A stretch of DNA of 64,000 nt, taken from Phaeodactylibacter luteus. Its GTDB lineage: Bacteria > Bacteroidota > Bacteroidia > Chitinophagales > Saprospiraceae. This document shows, one piece after another, positions 17,521 through 26,700 of the stretch. The notes beneath the pieces are model-generated. The model was given only the letters and a program-made list of their open reading frames with translations, was not told where the DNA came from and did no database searches. The position numbers and the translations under genes are program-made. The DNA is taken from positions 144,384 through 208,383 of the forward strand of contig NZ_VOOR01000003.1 in assembly GCF_007993045.1 (NCBI RefSeq), in the 5' to 3' direction. The stretch's first letter is position 1; each line of letters begins with the position of its first letter.

Positions 17521-18636
17521 CTAGAAATGCTCTGTGCCAGGCAGTGCCTGAAGCGGGCGGAAGCCAAACCCGTTGCGCCGCTGACGCCTCAGCCGGTACT
17601 TGCCGGCTTCCTGCAGCTCTGCCCTGCCTTCCAGGAAAGGCCTGGCCAGGCGGTCGATGGCCTGGTATTCAATCAGGAAGCCATCATGCCCATAGGTACT
17701 GTCGAACAGCTCCAACTGTGCCCGGGGGATATGGGCTGCGAGCAGCGCCTGCTCCTCTACCGGGAACAAAACATCGGAATGTATGCCGACCACGAGGGCG
17801 TCAGCAGTGATTCGCCTCAAGGCTTTCTCCACACCTCCCCTGCCCCGACCAAGGTCATGGCTGTCCATTGCCCGCCCAAGGGCAAGGTAGGACAGCGGGT
17901 CAAAGCGGCGCACGAGCTTTTGCCCCTGATACTGTTGATAGGAAGCCGCACGGAAGCCGGACAGCAGACCGGGGGCGGCCTCCTGTTGTGTGTTCTGGTA
18001 GGTCCGGTAATTGCGGTAAGAAAGCATAGCGATAGAACGGGCCGCAGCCAAGCCAGCAGCCCCAGCCTGAGGGCCTGCATCGTATAGGGTGGGGTCTGCC
18101 TGAAGCGCCATGCGCTGAGCCTCATTGAACGCAATGCCCCACGGGGAGTGGACAGCATTCGTAGCCAGCACACAAATGCTTTGGAAAAGGCCCGGGTCTG
18201 ATACCGCCCATTCCAGCAGTTGCTGCCCGCCCATAGAGCCGCCTATGCCCATCCGGATCTGGCTGATGCCCAAATGCGCCTGCAGGTACTGATGCGCCTT
18301 TACCATATCCCGCACTGTGATGAGCGGGAAATCCTTGCCATAAGCCTGCCCGGTCTTGGGGTTCAGGCTCCTGGCATTGGTGCTCCCGTAACAGGAGCCC
18401 AGCATATTGGCACACACAATGAAATAGCGGCTAGGGTCAAGCAGTTTGCCCTTGCCAAACAGCCCTGCCCACCAGTCGTCTACAGCAGTATTGCCGGTAA
18501 GGGCATGAAAGACCCAGATTACATTATCCCGGCCGGGGGCCATTGCCCCAAAGGTCTCATAAGCAATGTTTACTACAGGGAGCGCCCCTCCCCCTTCGAG
18601 CTTCAGCCCGTCATTAATCTTTAAATACTCCAACAT
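17521..18636 (-). CDS. metX: Homoserine O-acetyltransferase
   Basis: 371 residues, alpha/beta-hydrolase fold. It acetylates homoserine from acetyl-CoA, the first committed step of direct-sulfhydrylation methionine synthesis. The nucleophile elbow GGSMGGQ gives Ser134. The other triad members are Asp288 (VGIHSDVLFP) and His317 (STYGHDG). ANMLGSCYGSTNARS is the family oxyanion and substrate loop. Acetyl versus succinyl specificity is inferred from family resemblance. Directly upstream are a SAM-I riboswitch and a GC-rich hairpin, so expression should fall when SAM is plentiful. The basic tail KYRLRRQRRNGFGFRPL is a small C-terminal extension. Confidence 0.95.
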   Translation of the reverse strand: MLEYLKINDGLKLEGGGALPVVNIAYETFGAMAPGRDNVIWVFHALTGNTAVDDWWAGLFGKGKLLDPSRYFIVCANMLGSCYGSTNARSLNPKTGQAYGKDFPLITVRDMVKAHQYLQAHLGISQIRMGIGGSMGGQQLLEWAVSDPGLFQSICVLATNAVHSPWGIAFNEAQRMALQADPTLYDAGPQAGAAGLAAARSIAMLSYRNYRTYQNTQQEAAPGLLSGFRAASYQQYQGQKLVRRFDPLSYLALGRAMDSHDLGRGRGGVEKALRRITADALVVGIHSDVLFPVEEQALLAAHIPRAQLELFDSTYGHDGFLIEYQAIDRLARPFLEGRAELQEAGKYRLRRQRRNGFGFRPLQALPGTEHF

Positions 18637-18700
18637 GCTGCCGCTTTAAAATGAAGTACGCTCCCCCCTTGGCGCTTGGTTGAACCTTTGCTAAATATCT

Positions 18701-18720
18701 GGGCCCGGCCCAGCGGGCCC
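18701..18720 (-). promoter_or_regulatory. GC-rich hairpin in the metX leader
   Basis: GGGCCCG / CGGGCCC with a 6-nt loop lies between the riboswitch aptamer and the metX start. It is the likely switching or expression-platform hairpin. There is no T-run right after it on the minus strand, so it is not a textbook intrinsic terminator. Confidence 0.5.
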
Positions 18721-18759
18721 CTGGAAAATCAAAGGGGATAAAAAACTGCGTACATAAAT

Positions 18760-18881
18760 GGATTTATTGTCCCAAAAAGCGCTGCCACAGGCAGCTTTGG
18801 CAGGAATTGGCACCTTTCGCCAAGCGGCGCGGTTGCCAGGGTTTCTCAGAGCCTGTTCTCTCCACCCTTCTTAATAAAACC
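18760..18881 (-). ncRNA. SAM-I riboswitch (S-box leader) upstream of metX
   Basis: Read on the minus strand, the segment has the conserved S-box elements in order: GGTGGAGAGAACAGGC, then GAGAAACCCTGGCAACC, then AAGGTGCCAATTCCTGCC. A P4-like hairpin GCTGCC/GGCAGC follows. The ends close a P1 helix, GGTTTTATT with AATAAATCC (8 of 9 pairs). SAM-I riboswitches bind S-adenosylmethionine and repress methionine and sulfur genes. The 3' end lies 123 nt from the metX start. Confidence 0.93.
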
Positions 18882-18905
18882 ACTTCCTTAGAAGAGATTA
18901 AGACA

Positions 18906-18913
18906 CAAAATTA
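18906..18913 (-). promoter_or_regulatory. Possible -7 element for the metX transcript
   Basis: On the minus strand this reads TAATTTTG, a match to TAnnTTTG, about 25 bp before the riboswitch. No TTG is found at the ideal -33 spacing, which would fall inside the cutC terminator hairpin. Weak support. Confidence 0.4.
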
Positions 18914-18916
18914 AGC

Positions 18917-18940
18917 AAAAAAGGGGTAGGCTGCTACCCC
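18917..18940 (-). terminator. Intrinsic terminator after cutC
   Basis: On the minus strand: GGGGTAG, 4-nt loop, CTACCCC, then TTTTTT. It lies 11 bp past the cutC stop and separates the SDR-cutC pair from the metX leader. Confidence 0.9.
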
Positions 18941-18950
18941 CCTATGGTTT

Positions 18951-19637
18951 TTAACCCTTTATTAAACGGCCCAGCAAGCGCCGGCCATGGTACTCACGGG
19001 CTCCAATCCTGCGGTGCCAGCCGGCCAGGTTTTCCCGGGTCACCTTCCCAGCTGCGATGACGATGATGCCTTGGCCTGCAGCGGCCTGCATTTTCTGTAT
19101 GGTAGCCGCCCCCTCCAGGGCACGGGGCTGAGCTCCTGAGGTCAGGATGTACCGTATGCCCTCTACCTGACTGAGCTGACGGGCTGCCGCAACTGGCTCT
19201 GATGCTTCGTCTATCGCTTTGTGAAAGGTGAAGGGGATGCCCGGCGCTTGGCTCGTCAGCGCTGACATGAACTCGAGGTCGGGATTGCCGTCTGGTTGTA
19301 GGGCGCCGGTAACGACCTCGTGCACCCCGGCGTCCAACATCTGCTGCAGGGCTGGCAGCAGAGCCTGTTTTTCGCTTATGCTGTAGCAAAAGCCCCCTCC
19401 CCGGGCACGCAACATGGCTTTGACAGGTATGCGTACTGCCGCCAAAACATCTTTGAGCAATGAGAAGGCGGGGGTCAGCCCGCCCAGATCAAGGCGGGAA
19501 CAAAGCTCAAGCCGAGTAGCCCCTGCTGCCTCAGCTGCCAAAGCTTCCTCTAAAGTTTCCACACAGGCTTCGAGCTCTAGCCCAGGGGGCGCCCAAGCTG
19601 GATAAGGGTAAAGCGGGCGCATATCTGTCTTTTCCAT
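18951..19637 (-). CDS. cutC: CutC family protein
   Basis: 228 residues, a TIM-barrel protein first described in copper homeostasis in E. coli; the exact reaction is unsettled. Family signatures: LEACVETLEEALAAEAAGATRLELCSRLDLGGLTPAF, the PVKAMLRARGGGFCYS strand, FHKAIDEAS, and ILTSGAQPRALEG. It follows an SDR gene with a 2-bp gap, so the two are co-transcribed and share the terminator downstream. Confidence 0.93.
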   Translation of the reverse strand: MEKTDMRPLYPYPAWAPPGLELEACVETLEEALAAEAAGATRLELCSRLDLGGLTPAFSLLKDVLAAVRIPVKAMLRARGGGFCYSISEKQALLPALQQMLDAGVHEVVTGALQPDGNPDLEFMSALTSQAPGIPFTFHKAIDEASEPVAAARQLSQVEGIRYILTSGAQPRALEGAATIQKMQAAAGQGIIVIAAGKVTRENLAGWHRRIGAREYHGRRLLGRLIKG

Positions 19638-19639
19638 AT

Positions 19640-20419
19640 CTACTGAATCCCAACTTGAGAGAACCCGCCATCCACACGGATAGTCAGCCCGGTCAGGTAA
19701 GAAGATGCCGGCATGGCCAGAAAGGCGATTGTGCGGGCGACTTCTTCAGGGGTGCCTACTCTGCCTAACGGGGTGGCAGCGTTGATCTCGGCTACTTTCT
19801 CTGGTATCTTTAAGACCCGGTCTACCCGGGAAGTGGAAATAAACCAAGGGTTGACCGCATTGACGCGGATGTTGTCCGAGCCCCAATCTACCGCTAAGAA
19901 TTGAGTCATACGGTCCATAGCAGCTTTGGACATGGCATAAATGCCCGTGGTCCACATCACGCCCGTTTGAGCAGCAATGGAGGAAACGTTGATGATGCTG
20001 CCCCCCGCGCCAGATTTGAGCAAAGGGTACAGGCGCTGACTAAGATCAAAAGCGGTGGCGACATTCACATGCATGACCTCCTGCAGATCCTCCGGTGTGG
20101 CTTCCAGGGTAGGCTTCCTTACGTTAGTGCCTACATTATTGACCAAGATATCCAGGTTGCCAAAACGCGATTGGACCGCTTCCACTGCCCGTTCCCGGCC
20201 GGCTGCCTCTGCTATATCAGCCACCATGCCGTAAGCCGGCCAGCCTTTCGCCTCCCAAGCTTGCTGATTCTCCCGGATCAGATCAGCAGAACGGGCCAGG
20301 AATATCACAGACGCCCCCAAGCGCAGCAGTTCTTCAGTTGCGGCTTTGCCTATGCCTTTGCTTGCGCCCGTTACCAAGGCCGTCTTCCCTTCCAGGCTCC
20401 AATGTTCCATATTGCTCAT
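19640..20419 (-). CDS. Tropinone-reductase-like SDR oxidoreductase
   Basis: 259 residues, classical [11 protein letters not shown] at 17-24, NNVG in place of the usual NNAG, catalytic Ser in NVSSIAA, and Tyr/Lys in [22 protein letters not shown] and a C-terminal IRVDGGFSQ complete the pattern. The overall sequence resembles the tropinone reductase-like group. Start at 20419 ([12 protein letters not shown]); ATG at 20410 is an alternative. Substrate unknown. First gene of a pair with cutC, 2 bp apart. Confidence 0.9.
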   Translation of the reverse strand: MSNMEHWSLEGKTALVTGASKGIGKAATEELLRLGASVIFLARSADLIRENQQAWEAKGWPAYGMVADIAEAAGRERAVEAVQSRFGNLDILVNNVGTNVRKPTLEATPEDLQEVMHVNVATAFDLSQRLYPLLKSGAGGSIINVSSIAAQTGVMWTTGIYAMSKAAMDRMTQFLAVDWGSDNIRVNAVNPWFISTSRVDRVLKIPEKVAEINAATPLGRVGTPEEVARTIAFLAMPASSYLTGLTIRVDGGFSQVGIQ

Positions 20420-20495
20420 TTCATTCAGTTTTGAGAATCTGAAAAAGGAACAAGGCCAGTGCCGGGGATTGTTTACCCCAAGGAGCGATATCGCC

Positions 20496-20540
20496 CAAAA
20501 ACTGCGGGGGCAGCCCGCTCCAACCGGGCCGCCCCCGCAG
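20496..20540 (-). terminator. Intrinsic terminator after the giant secreted protein gene
   Basis: Strong hairpin CTGCGGGGGC...GCCCCCGCAG with an inner GCCCG/CGGGC extension. On the minus strand it is followed by TTTTT. It lies about 20 bp past the stop at 20561. Confidence 0.85.
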
Positions 20541-20560
20541 GGCTCAATCCAAATCCTTGG

Positions 20561-23500
20561 CTAAGGGGCCTGCCGGATAATGCGCCGGTAGATGGTGGCC
20601 TCCCCCGTTGATACCCCTAACAGATAAACGCCGGCAGGCAGGTGCCCCAGGTCAATGACACCGGGCGCTGTGCTTGCAGGAAGGCTCAGCTCCCGCCCCT
20701 GAATGCTGTACAGTTTCAAGCCGGTCAGTGGCAGCCCCTGTGGGCTGACAACCGCTACCCTTCCTGTGGTGGGATTGGGGAACACCCTAAACAGCCCTTC
20801 GCCCTCAGGCGGCTCATTGCCGGTATCCCGCACCACCGTGAAGTGGGTTTCCAGCCCTTGGATGGGCAACAGGTCCTCGTCCTTATCCAGGCAAAGGATA
20901 TGCTCTAGCGCTATGCCCGATTCCTGTATCCCAGCAATGTCATCAATTACTCCAATAATGTATGCGACTTGCCCATGGCCAGAAACGTTGTTGTGGTCGA
21001 TGCGGCTCAGGGCCATTTCTATGCGCCCTTCTTCCGGATATATCTTGTGGATATTGACCGTATTGATGCCCGGCTCGCCAAACCAGCTTACGGGGTAAAC
21101 GATTTCAATGGAGCTTGGGTCTATGACCTCCGGGTCAAAAGTCACGGTGAAGGCAATACCATAGGCGTTGCTGACCGGCTGAGCGGCCTCCCCCACGATG
21201 ATCGGAGCCTGGAAAATGGCCCCATCTGGCTGGTTGTCGGGGAAATCCACATAAGCAGGCGGGTCGAGGGCAGTGCCCGGCAGTTCGGGCAAGTTGTTTT
21301 GCGGGCCGTGCGATAAGCCATAATTGAGCTCGATGGCTGCGATGTCCTGCTCATCAATAATACCGTCTCCATTGCAGTCGGCGTGCTTAAAGTTGGTGCC
21401 ATCGGCAAAGGAAGGCCCCCAGTTCATGGAAGAAGCGGGCTCCCAGCTATTGCCCAGAGCCGTCCGCTCCGGCCCCTGCGCACCGTACGCCAGGCCTATG
21501 CTCAGCAGGTCGACATGATGGGCCAGGTTGTCCGCGTTGGCATCGCCCGGCCAGACTTCTTCTTCCACAGGCTCCCAGCAGAGGTTGTCCACAAACCCTG
21601 AACCATCTAAATAAAACTCGCTGAGCGCTCCGGTGATGATGACCTGTGCACTGTTCCCCCCGTTGGGGCTATCGGCTGGCCAACGTTTTTCCAGGACATT
21701 CCCATCGGGAAGGGCTATCGGAATGTTGAAGCCCAGGGTATCCAAACCGACGTGAATGAACTCGTCAATGCGGAGGTAGCTCAAGTCCGACTCCTGAATG
21801 GAATAATCGAAGCTGACCTGAGCAGCAGGCTGCTGAAAAACGAACCGGGCCAAAGCCTGCTCCATGCCCAACATCTCTCCTGCCGCAGCATCAAAATAGC
21901 TGACTCCGGCAGAGGGTTGTACCCAAAGGGCACAATTGCAGAAATCGCCCAGCAGATAAGCCAGCTCTACCCCGGAGGCTGTCCCAACCACAGCCCAATC
22001 ATCCCCACCGGTAGAAGACGGGCTCTGAAAGCCTGCAAAGGGCTCAAAAGTTAGGCAGCCATCCTCTTCAAGGAAAGCACCTACGCAAAGGTGGTCGATG
22101 GCCATTGCCTGCCATGGATAAGCCTGAACCGCAAAGTACTCGAGCGGGCCCGTTACCGAAAGGCGCCCATAATTGCTCGCCAGGACCATAAAATCCAGCA
22201 CTATGCCATTCTCTAAAGTATATGTATTGGAAACGAAGGGCACATAAATGCGCTCAGACCAGTCATTGGCGGTCACCCACAAACTGTCTGTGCCTGCCCC
22301 CAGCCAATAATCCATGCTCAGGGTACGTGCTGAAGTGTTAGCCGGCAAGCTGCCGAGCTCTACGGTGAATTGTGCATTGCGGAAGTATAAAGCCGCGCCC
22401 GTGCCCGTCAGGAAGCCAGGGATATTGCCAACCTCACGCACGCTTACGATAGGCTGAACTGCGTTTTCTGCTATTTCATAGCCTACCTGCAAGCCTTCCA
22501 TGGCACCTAGCACGCCTGCACCGGCAAGCTCTGTTGCAAAACCAGTATAGGGCTCGAACATAAAGCACCCTTCTTCCCCCAGCCCTGTACAATCAAATGC
22601 TACAAATTCAGTGGAGGCCGTGCAATTGGGATGGCCTAAGTCTGCTATTGTCAGCTCATAAAGCTGATCGGTGAAAGGGTCAAAAGGGCCAAGGATTGGA
22701 AAAGCCCCCCCGTAGGTGAATACCCCGTATGCAACCCCATTCACAACGGCCTGGTACTCCTCTCCGGGCTCCACCCCGGTACTGTTGAACGAGGCCTCCA
22801 CATAGAACCCTTCCTCATCGCACTCGACAAAGCCCACAAGCAAGTCGGAAATATTGCAGAGCGTGTTGTCGCAGTCTGGCGCTTCAAAGGTGGCCGACGC
22901 ACAGCACTCGGCCTGGTCGTTCACACAAATTTCAAAAGTAAACAGCCCCCCGCCTTGCGGCATTAGCCCTTCGATGGCCCCTGGGAATTCGCTGGCCGGG
23001 CTGAACCCGGCAAAAGCACCGTTGATGAAATATTCTACGAATTCATTGCCCGGGCTGGCCAGCTCGAAATCTACAAAAAGGCTATAGGTGCCATCTTGCT
23101 CACAAGGGCCTGCCACCGCTGTAAGCCCTGAAATTGCGCAAGGCTCCGTTTCGCAGTCTATCGGCCCGATCTCCGTGTAGCCAAAACAGGTAGGCAACTC
23201 GAAGTCAAGTACGAGTATATCGTAAACCGCCGCTCCGCCCGCCGTGAATGGGCCTAGGTTGACCGCCTGCCCATTATACGGGAATGGGCCAAAGACCTGG
23301 CCATCTACAAAAGCCAGATAGCCCAAGCTGCCCGGCTCTTGTACCCCGACGGAGAGCTCTATCCAAAATTGCCCGTTTTCGCAGACGGAAGGGCTGGCCT
23401 CTACAAACTGGAACTGGCACTCGGCCGGAGGGGGGCACTCAATATCGAAACTCGCCTCGATACAGCAGTCGGACAATTCGAGGTTGCAAATGGTCACCGC

Positions 23501-26479
23501 ATCAAAACCAGTGCCAGGGTCTGGCAGGTTCACCTCTACCCCAAGGTTGGGCCCTACCTCGGCCAGGGCTTGGTAATTGCTGAACTGGCCAATGACCAGT
23601 ATGCTATCGCCCGGCGACACACCGGTCAGTTGCAGCGTAGCATGGTAAAAACCTTCATCGTCGCATTCTGGCTCATTCGCCAGCCCGGTGAAGCCGAGCC
23701 CACAAGCTTCTAAGCAGTTTAGGCTATGCCCTTCTGACACAAAAGGCGCACAGGACCCATTGCTGACTTCCACACTGATATTCGCATTCGGCCCAGGATA
23801 GGAAAAGGGGCCTACAAAGGCAGGGAGCTGAGCCGCTTGGAATTGACTGGACTCTCCCAAAGAGGTGGCCAGCGTGAATACCGGCCCGGGGGAGGCCTCT
23901 GCGACATACACCAGAAAGGTCCCCGGCTGATTGCCACAAACGATATCAAGAACAGCATCTACCGAACAGTTCGGCTCACAATCCACTTCTACCTCCACTG
24001 CCGTGCAGCAGCCCGGCTGCTCATCTAGGCAGATCACCAAGCTGTCCAGCCCTCCTTCCGGGGCGGGCCAGCCGTTCAGCTGTAGGATGGCACTGCCTCC
24101 TGCCCCGTACTGCACGACTTGGGCAAACCCTGTTGCCGGGGAAGCAACGGCAAGAGGTTCACCGGGCAGCACCCCAGGCACTAAAATGGGCACGTTGTAG
24201 GTCCCGTCCTCGTTGCAGCCAGCGCCAGTGCCCACGGCGGTAGGGGCGCCCAATGGGCAGCCATCTTCACAATCTGGCGGAATGAAGGCTACTGTAGCGC
24301 CACAGCCGCCGTTCAAATCGCTGATTGTAGCATAGTTGATGCCCGTGAAGGAAAATGGGATAGGCCCCACCGTGGCAGGCAGATCAGATTGGGATACCAT
24401 CGTCTGGTAAGTATTGCTTACGTAAAACCGAAAGGTATCGTTATGTATCCCGCTCGCTTCAAAGTCGATATTGGCATAAAAGGCCGTATCGCCGGGCGAA
24501 CAAGGCAGGGGCTCCATAACAAAACCGGAGACCTCGCACAGCTCGCAGGCAATGTCAAATCCAATTTGCTGGGTAAAACAGCCGGGGCTGCCAAAAGCCA
24601 TCACGTAGATCTCATCCGTATTGCCAGGGATGAGCGGCAGGGTGAAAGTTGCGCCCCCCTCATCCACTACCCCAACTGCAGCGCCACCGGTAAGGGTTGA
24701 TACCGCAAGGAGAGTGTCCCCACTTTCTACACCAAGAAAGTTAAGGCTGACATCGTAGAACCCCTCAGCCCCGGGCGTACATTCGGGCAGCCCTACCGGG
24801 CCATTGCCCGCCCATTCTAAGCTGCATGCTGCTTCGCACGATGGCGCAAATATTATGGGCAGCTCTGTGCAGCACAGGCTATTGCTGCCACGGCAAACGC
24901 TGAGCACAGGCACAGGGCCGGATGTACAGGGCACGGGGAAAGTCAGCGGCAGCTCGTTGTTGTTGAAATAGCCAAACAGTTCCCCATCGAAATACAAGGA
25001 GAAAAAGTACGGGCTGGAAGCACTGGCCGTAAAATCGAAATCCAGCGTAGCCAGCTGCTGCCCCCATTCGTTGAGCCCCGCCGGGGCCAGTGTCATGCCA
25101 GACATGGTACAGGAGGCACAGGGGGCAGCAGCCAGGGTGTCTGCTACAAAACAGGATGGGTCGGCTTCATCAAAAGCAAAGACCTCGTAAAGGTTAGCAG
25201 GGGCAGCCGGTATCGGCCCGACTGTTGCAGGGAGGTCGGCGTAAGCCTGGTAGAAAACAAAATCCCCGACAGAGATGGCTAAGGTATCTGACACGGGGTT
25301 CTCATAAGACACATCCACTTCCACAAAGAACCCGGCATTCTGCTCGCAGGGCAGGAAGCTTACCGCCAAGCCGGAAAGCGCACAGGCAGGAGGCTCAGGG
25401 TTGATGCAGATGTTGTCCAGCCAAAGCCCATCAGCCCCTCCCATGAGGAGGGTCTGCAAGCCCCCTGAAAAGCGGAGGGTGCCCTGTGCTGCATTTGGGC
25501 TGTCCGGCACCACTTCGAGGGTTGCACCAGGAGCTAAAGCAAAAAAGCCTGCCTGCAGGCTGCCCTGAATAAGAAAAGGCGCGCCGTTGGCAGCAAAGTT
25601 GACTGCCCCGCCCTCATAATAATAATCTGCCACCACTTCTACTACAGGCTCAGGGTAGCCCGTAAGGTCCAACACCAGGTTGGCCTCCTGAAAACGGGCC
25701 GCATGCCCGGCAGCTGCAGTAAAACTGCCTGTTGCAGCCCCTGCAATGACATCTCCATAAGCAGTAGCCCAAAAAAGCGATTGGAACGGCAGCAGGAGCA
25801 TGGGGACGCCAGCTTCCGTGTAAAAAGTGGTGCCAGGCTGAACACCTGAGCTGCTGCCGTAAGCGCCTGAAGCCAACGCGTTGAAGCCGATGCACCCACT
25901 ATCCTGGCTTGCTTCTTGGCTTGCACAGACGTTGTCTATCCCCAATTCCTGCCCACCGACAAGCAGGGCTGTGATGTTGCCCCTTAGGCACAATTGCCCT
26001 TGAGGAAGAGCGCTGTTGCCTGTTTGGAGCGTCAGTTCTACAGCGACCCCGGGAAAAGCCCCCTCTGGTATACCGCTGAAGGAGGTCAGCAGAAGCGGCT
26101 CGCCCCCGTTTACGCTAAGGTTGATCTCCCCGCCTCCATCAAAAAAATCAAAGCACACCTCCTGCACCGCTTCCGGGTAACGGAGCTCCAGCGCATTATT
26201 GCCCATAAAAAGGAAGCGGCTATCCAGCCAGCCCAGCCCGGGCCCTTCGATGGAGGCATTGAGGAATCCAGTCTGCCCGTTGAGGTACTGGAACGGGCGG
26301 GCGATCGCCACAAGCCCTTGGTTGTCGAACAGGGTGTCGCCAGGGCTTTGGCCTAGCAACGGGCCAAATGCAGGGCCTTCGGGGAAACCCTCAAAGTCCA
26401 GGCACAGTGGCTGGGCTGTTATGGCAAAAGGGGCCCCCAACAGGGTGATCAGGATAGAGCGCAGCAGGATTTTGTTCAT
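20561..26479 (-). CDS. Giant secreted T9SS protein with ten cysteine-framed modules, dockerin-like and cohesin-like regions
   Basis: 1972 residues from the ATG at 26479 (signal MNKILLRSILITLLGAPFAITA). An upstream ATG at 26512 adds 11 residues before the signal peptide and is less likely. Architecture: two CLDFEGF...IDN[VI]C modules (to about 365); ten tandem modules of about 90 residues, each starting and ending with cysteine (about 366-1290); two more CxxFEP.xGF...C modules. Next is a dockerin-like calcium segment (GDANADN..., DCNGDGIIDEQD), a cohesin-like beta domain (PIIVGEAAQPVSNAYGIAFTVTFDPEVI), and a T9SS type A sorting domain (VFPNPTTGRVAV...YRRIIRQ). Cell-surface or secreted; function unknown. 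Monocistronic, with its own terminator. Confidence 0.92.
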   Translation of the reverse strand: MNKILLRSILITLLGAPFAITAQPLCLDFEGFPEGPAFGPLLGQSPGDTLFDNQGLVAIARPFQYLNGQTGFLNASIEGPGLGWLDSRFLFMGNNALELRYPEAVQEVCFDFFDGGGEINLSVNGGEPLLLTSFSGIPEGAFPGVAVELTLQTGNSALPQGQLCLRGNITALLVGGQELGIDNVCASQEASQDSGCIGFNALASGAYGSSSGVQPGTTFYTEAGVPMLLLPFQSLFWATAYGDVIAGAATGSFTAAAGHAARFQEANLVLDLTGYPEPVVEVVADYYYEGGAVNFAANGAPFLIQGSLQAGFFALAPGATLEVVPDSPNAAQGTLRFSGGLQTLLMGGADGLWLDNICINPEPPACALSGLAVSFLPCEQNAGFFVEVDVSYENPVSDTLAISVGDFVFYQAYADLPATVGPIPAAPANLYEVFAFDEADPSCFVADTLAAAPCASCTMSGMTLAPAGLNEWGQQLATLDFDFTASASSPYFFSLYFDGELFGYFNNNELPLTFPVPCTSGPVPVLSVCRGSNSLCCTELPIIFAPSCEAACSLEWAGNGPVGLPECTPGAEGFYDVSLNFLGVESGDTLLAVSTLTGGAAVGVVDEGGATFTLPLIPGNTDEIYVMAFGSPGCFTQQIGFDIACELCEVSGFVMEPLPCSPGDTAFYANIDFEASGIHNDTFRFYVSNTYQTMVSQSDLPATVGPIPFSFTGINYATISDLNGGCGATVAFIPPDCEDGCPLGAPTAVGTGAGCNEDGTYNVPILVPGVLPGEPLAVASPATGFAQVVQYGAGGSAILQLNGWPAPEGGLDSLVICLDEQPGCCTAVEVEVDCEPNCSVDAVLDIVCGNQPGTFLVYVAEASPGPVFTLATSLGESSQFQAAQLPAFVGPFSYPGPNANISVEVSNGSCAPFVSEGHSLNCLEACGLGFTGLANEPECDDEGFYHATLQLTGVSPGDSILVIGQFSNYQALAEVGPNLGVEVNLPDPGTGFDAVTICNLELSDCCIEASFDIECPPPAECQFQFVEASPSVCENGQFWIELSVGVQEPGSLGYLAFVDGQVFGPFPYNGQAVNLGPFTAGGAAVYDILVLDFELPTCFGYTEIGPIDCETEPCAISGLTAVAGPCEQDGTYSLFVDFELASPGNEFVEYFINGAFAGFSPASEFPGAIEGLMPQGGGLFTFEICVNDQAECCASATFEAPDCDNTLCNISDLLVGFVECDEEGFYVEASFNSTGVEPGEEYQAVVNGVAYGVFTYGGAFPILGPFDPFTDQLYELTIADLGHPNCTASTEFVAFDCTGLGEEGCFMFEPYTGFATELAGAGVLGAMEGLQVGYEIAENAVQPIVSVREVGNIPGFLTGTGAALYFRNAQFTVELGSLPANTSARTLSMDYWLGAGTDSLWVTANDWSERIYVPFVSNTYTLENGIVLDFMVLASNYGRLSVTGPLEYFAVQAYPWQAMAIDHLCVGAFLEEDGCLTFEPFAGFQSPSSTGGDDWAVVGTASGVELAYLLGDFCNCALWVQPSAGVSYFDAAAGEMLGMEQALARFVFQQPAAQVSFDYSIQESDLSYLRIDEFIHVGLDTLGFNIPIALPDGNVLEKRWPADSPNGGNSAQVIITGALSEFYLDGSGFVDNLCWEPVEEEVWPGDANADNLAHHVDLLSIGLAYGAQGPERTALGNSWEPASSMNWGPSFADGTNFKHADCNGDGIIDEQDIAAIELNYGLSHGPQNNLPELPGTALDPPAYVDFPDNQPDGAIFQAPIIVGEAAQPVSNAYGIAFTVTFDPEVIDPSSIEIVYPVSWFGEPGINTVNIHKIYPEEGRIEMALSRIDHNNVSGHGQVAYIIGVIDDIAGIQESGIALEHILCLDKDEDLLPIQGLETHFTVVRDTGNEPPEGEGLFRVFPNPTTGRVAVVSPQGLPLTGLKLYSIQGRELSLPASTAPGVIDLGHLPAGVYLLGVSTGEATIYRRIIRQAP

Positions 26480-26686
26480 GGTTGAAAGCATAAGGCGGCT
26501 ATTTTTCTGCAAAATATTGGATTATGGTCTGGGCCGGGCACAGTACTTGGACAACTGATTTCGGCTCCACATTACAAAAATGCAATTAAGCCAGCCCCTC
26601 AACAACTACATTTTTAGAGATTTTTTGATATTTTCATCATCGTATTTACCCTTAACTTTATGATTAACAATTTTTTAACTCAACTT

Positions 26687-26694
26687 ATATTTGG
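26687..26694 (+). promoter_or_regulatory. -7 element just upstream of a TTG start
   Basis: TATATTTG matches TAnnTTTG. Transcription would begin about 7 bp downstream, at or next to the TTG start codon at 26701, suggesting a leaderless or nearly leaderless mRNA. No -33 TTG at ideal spacing. Confidence 0.4.
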
Positions 26695-26700
26695 ATAAAA

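Noticed and set aside
18701..18720. Textbook intrinsic terminator in the metX leader
   Set aside because: The hairpin is strong, but no T-run follows on the minus strand, so it is recorded only as a possible expression-platform hairpin.
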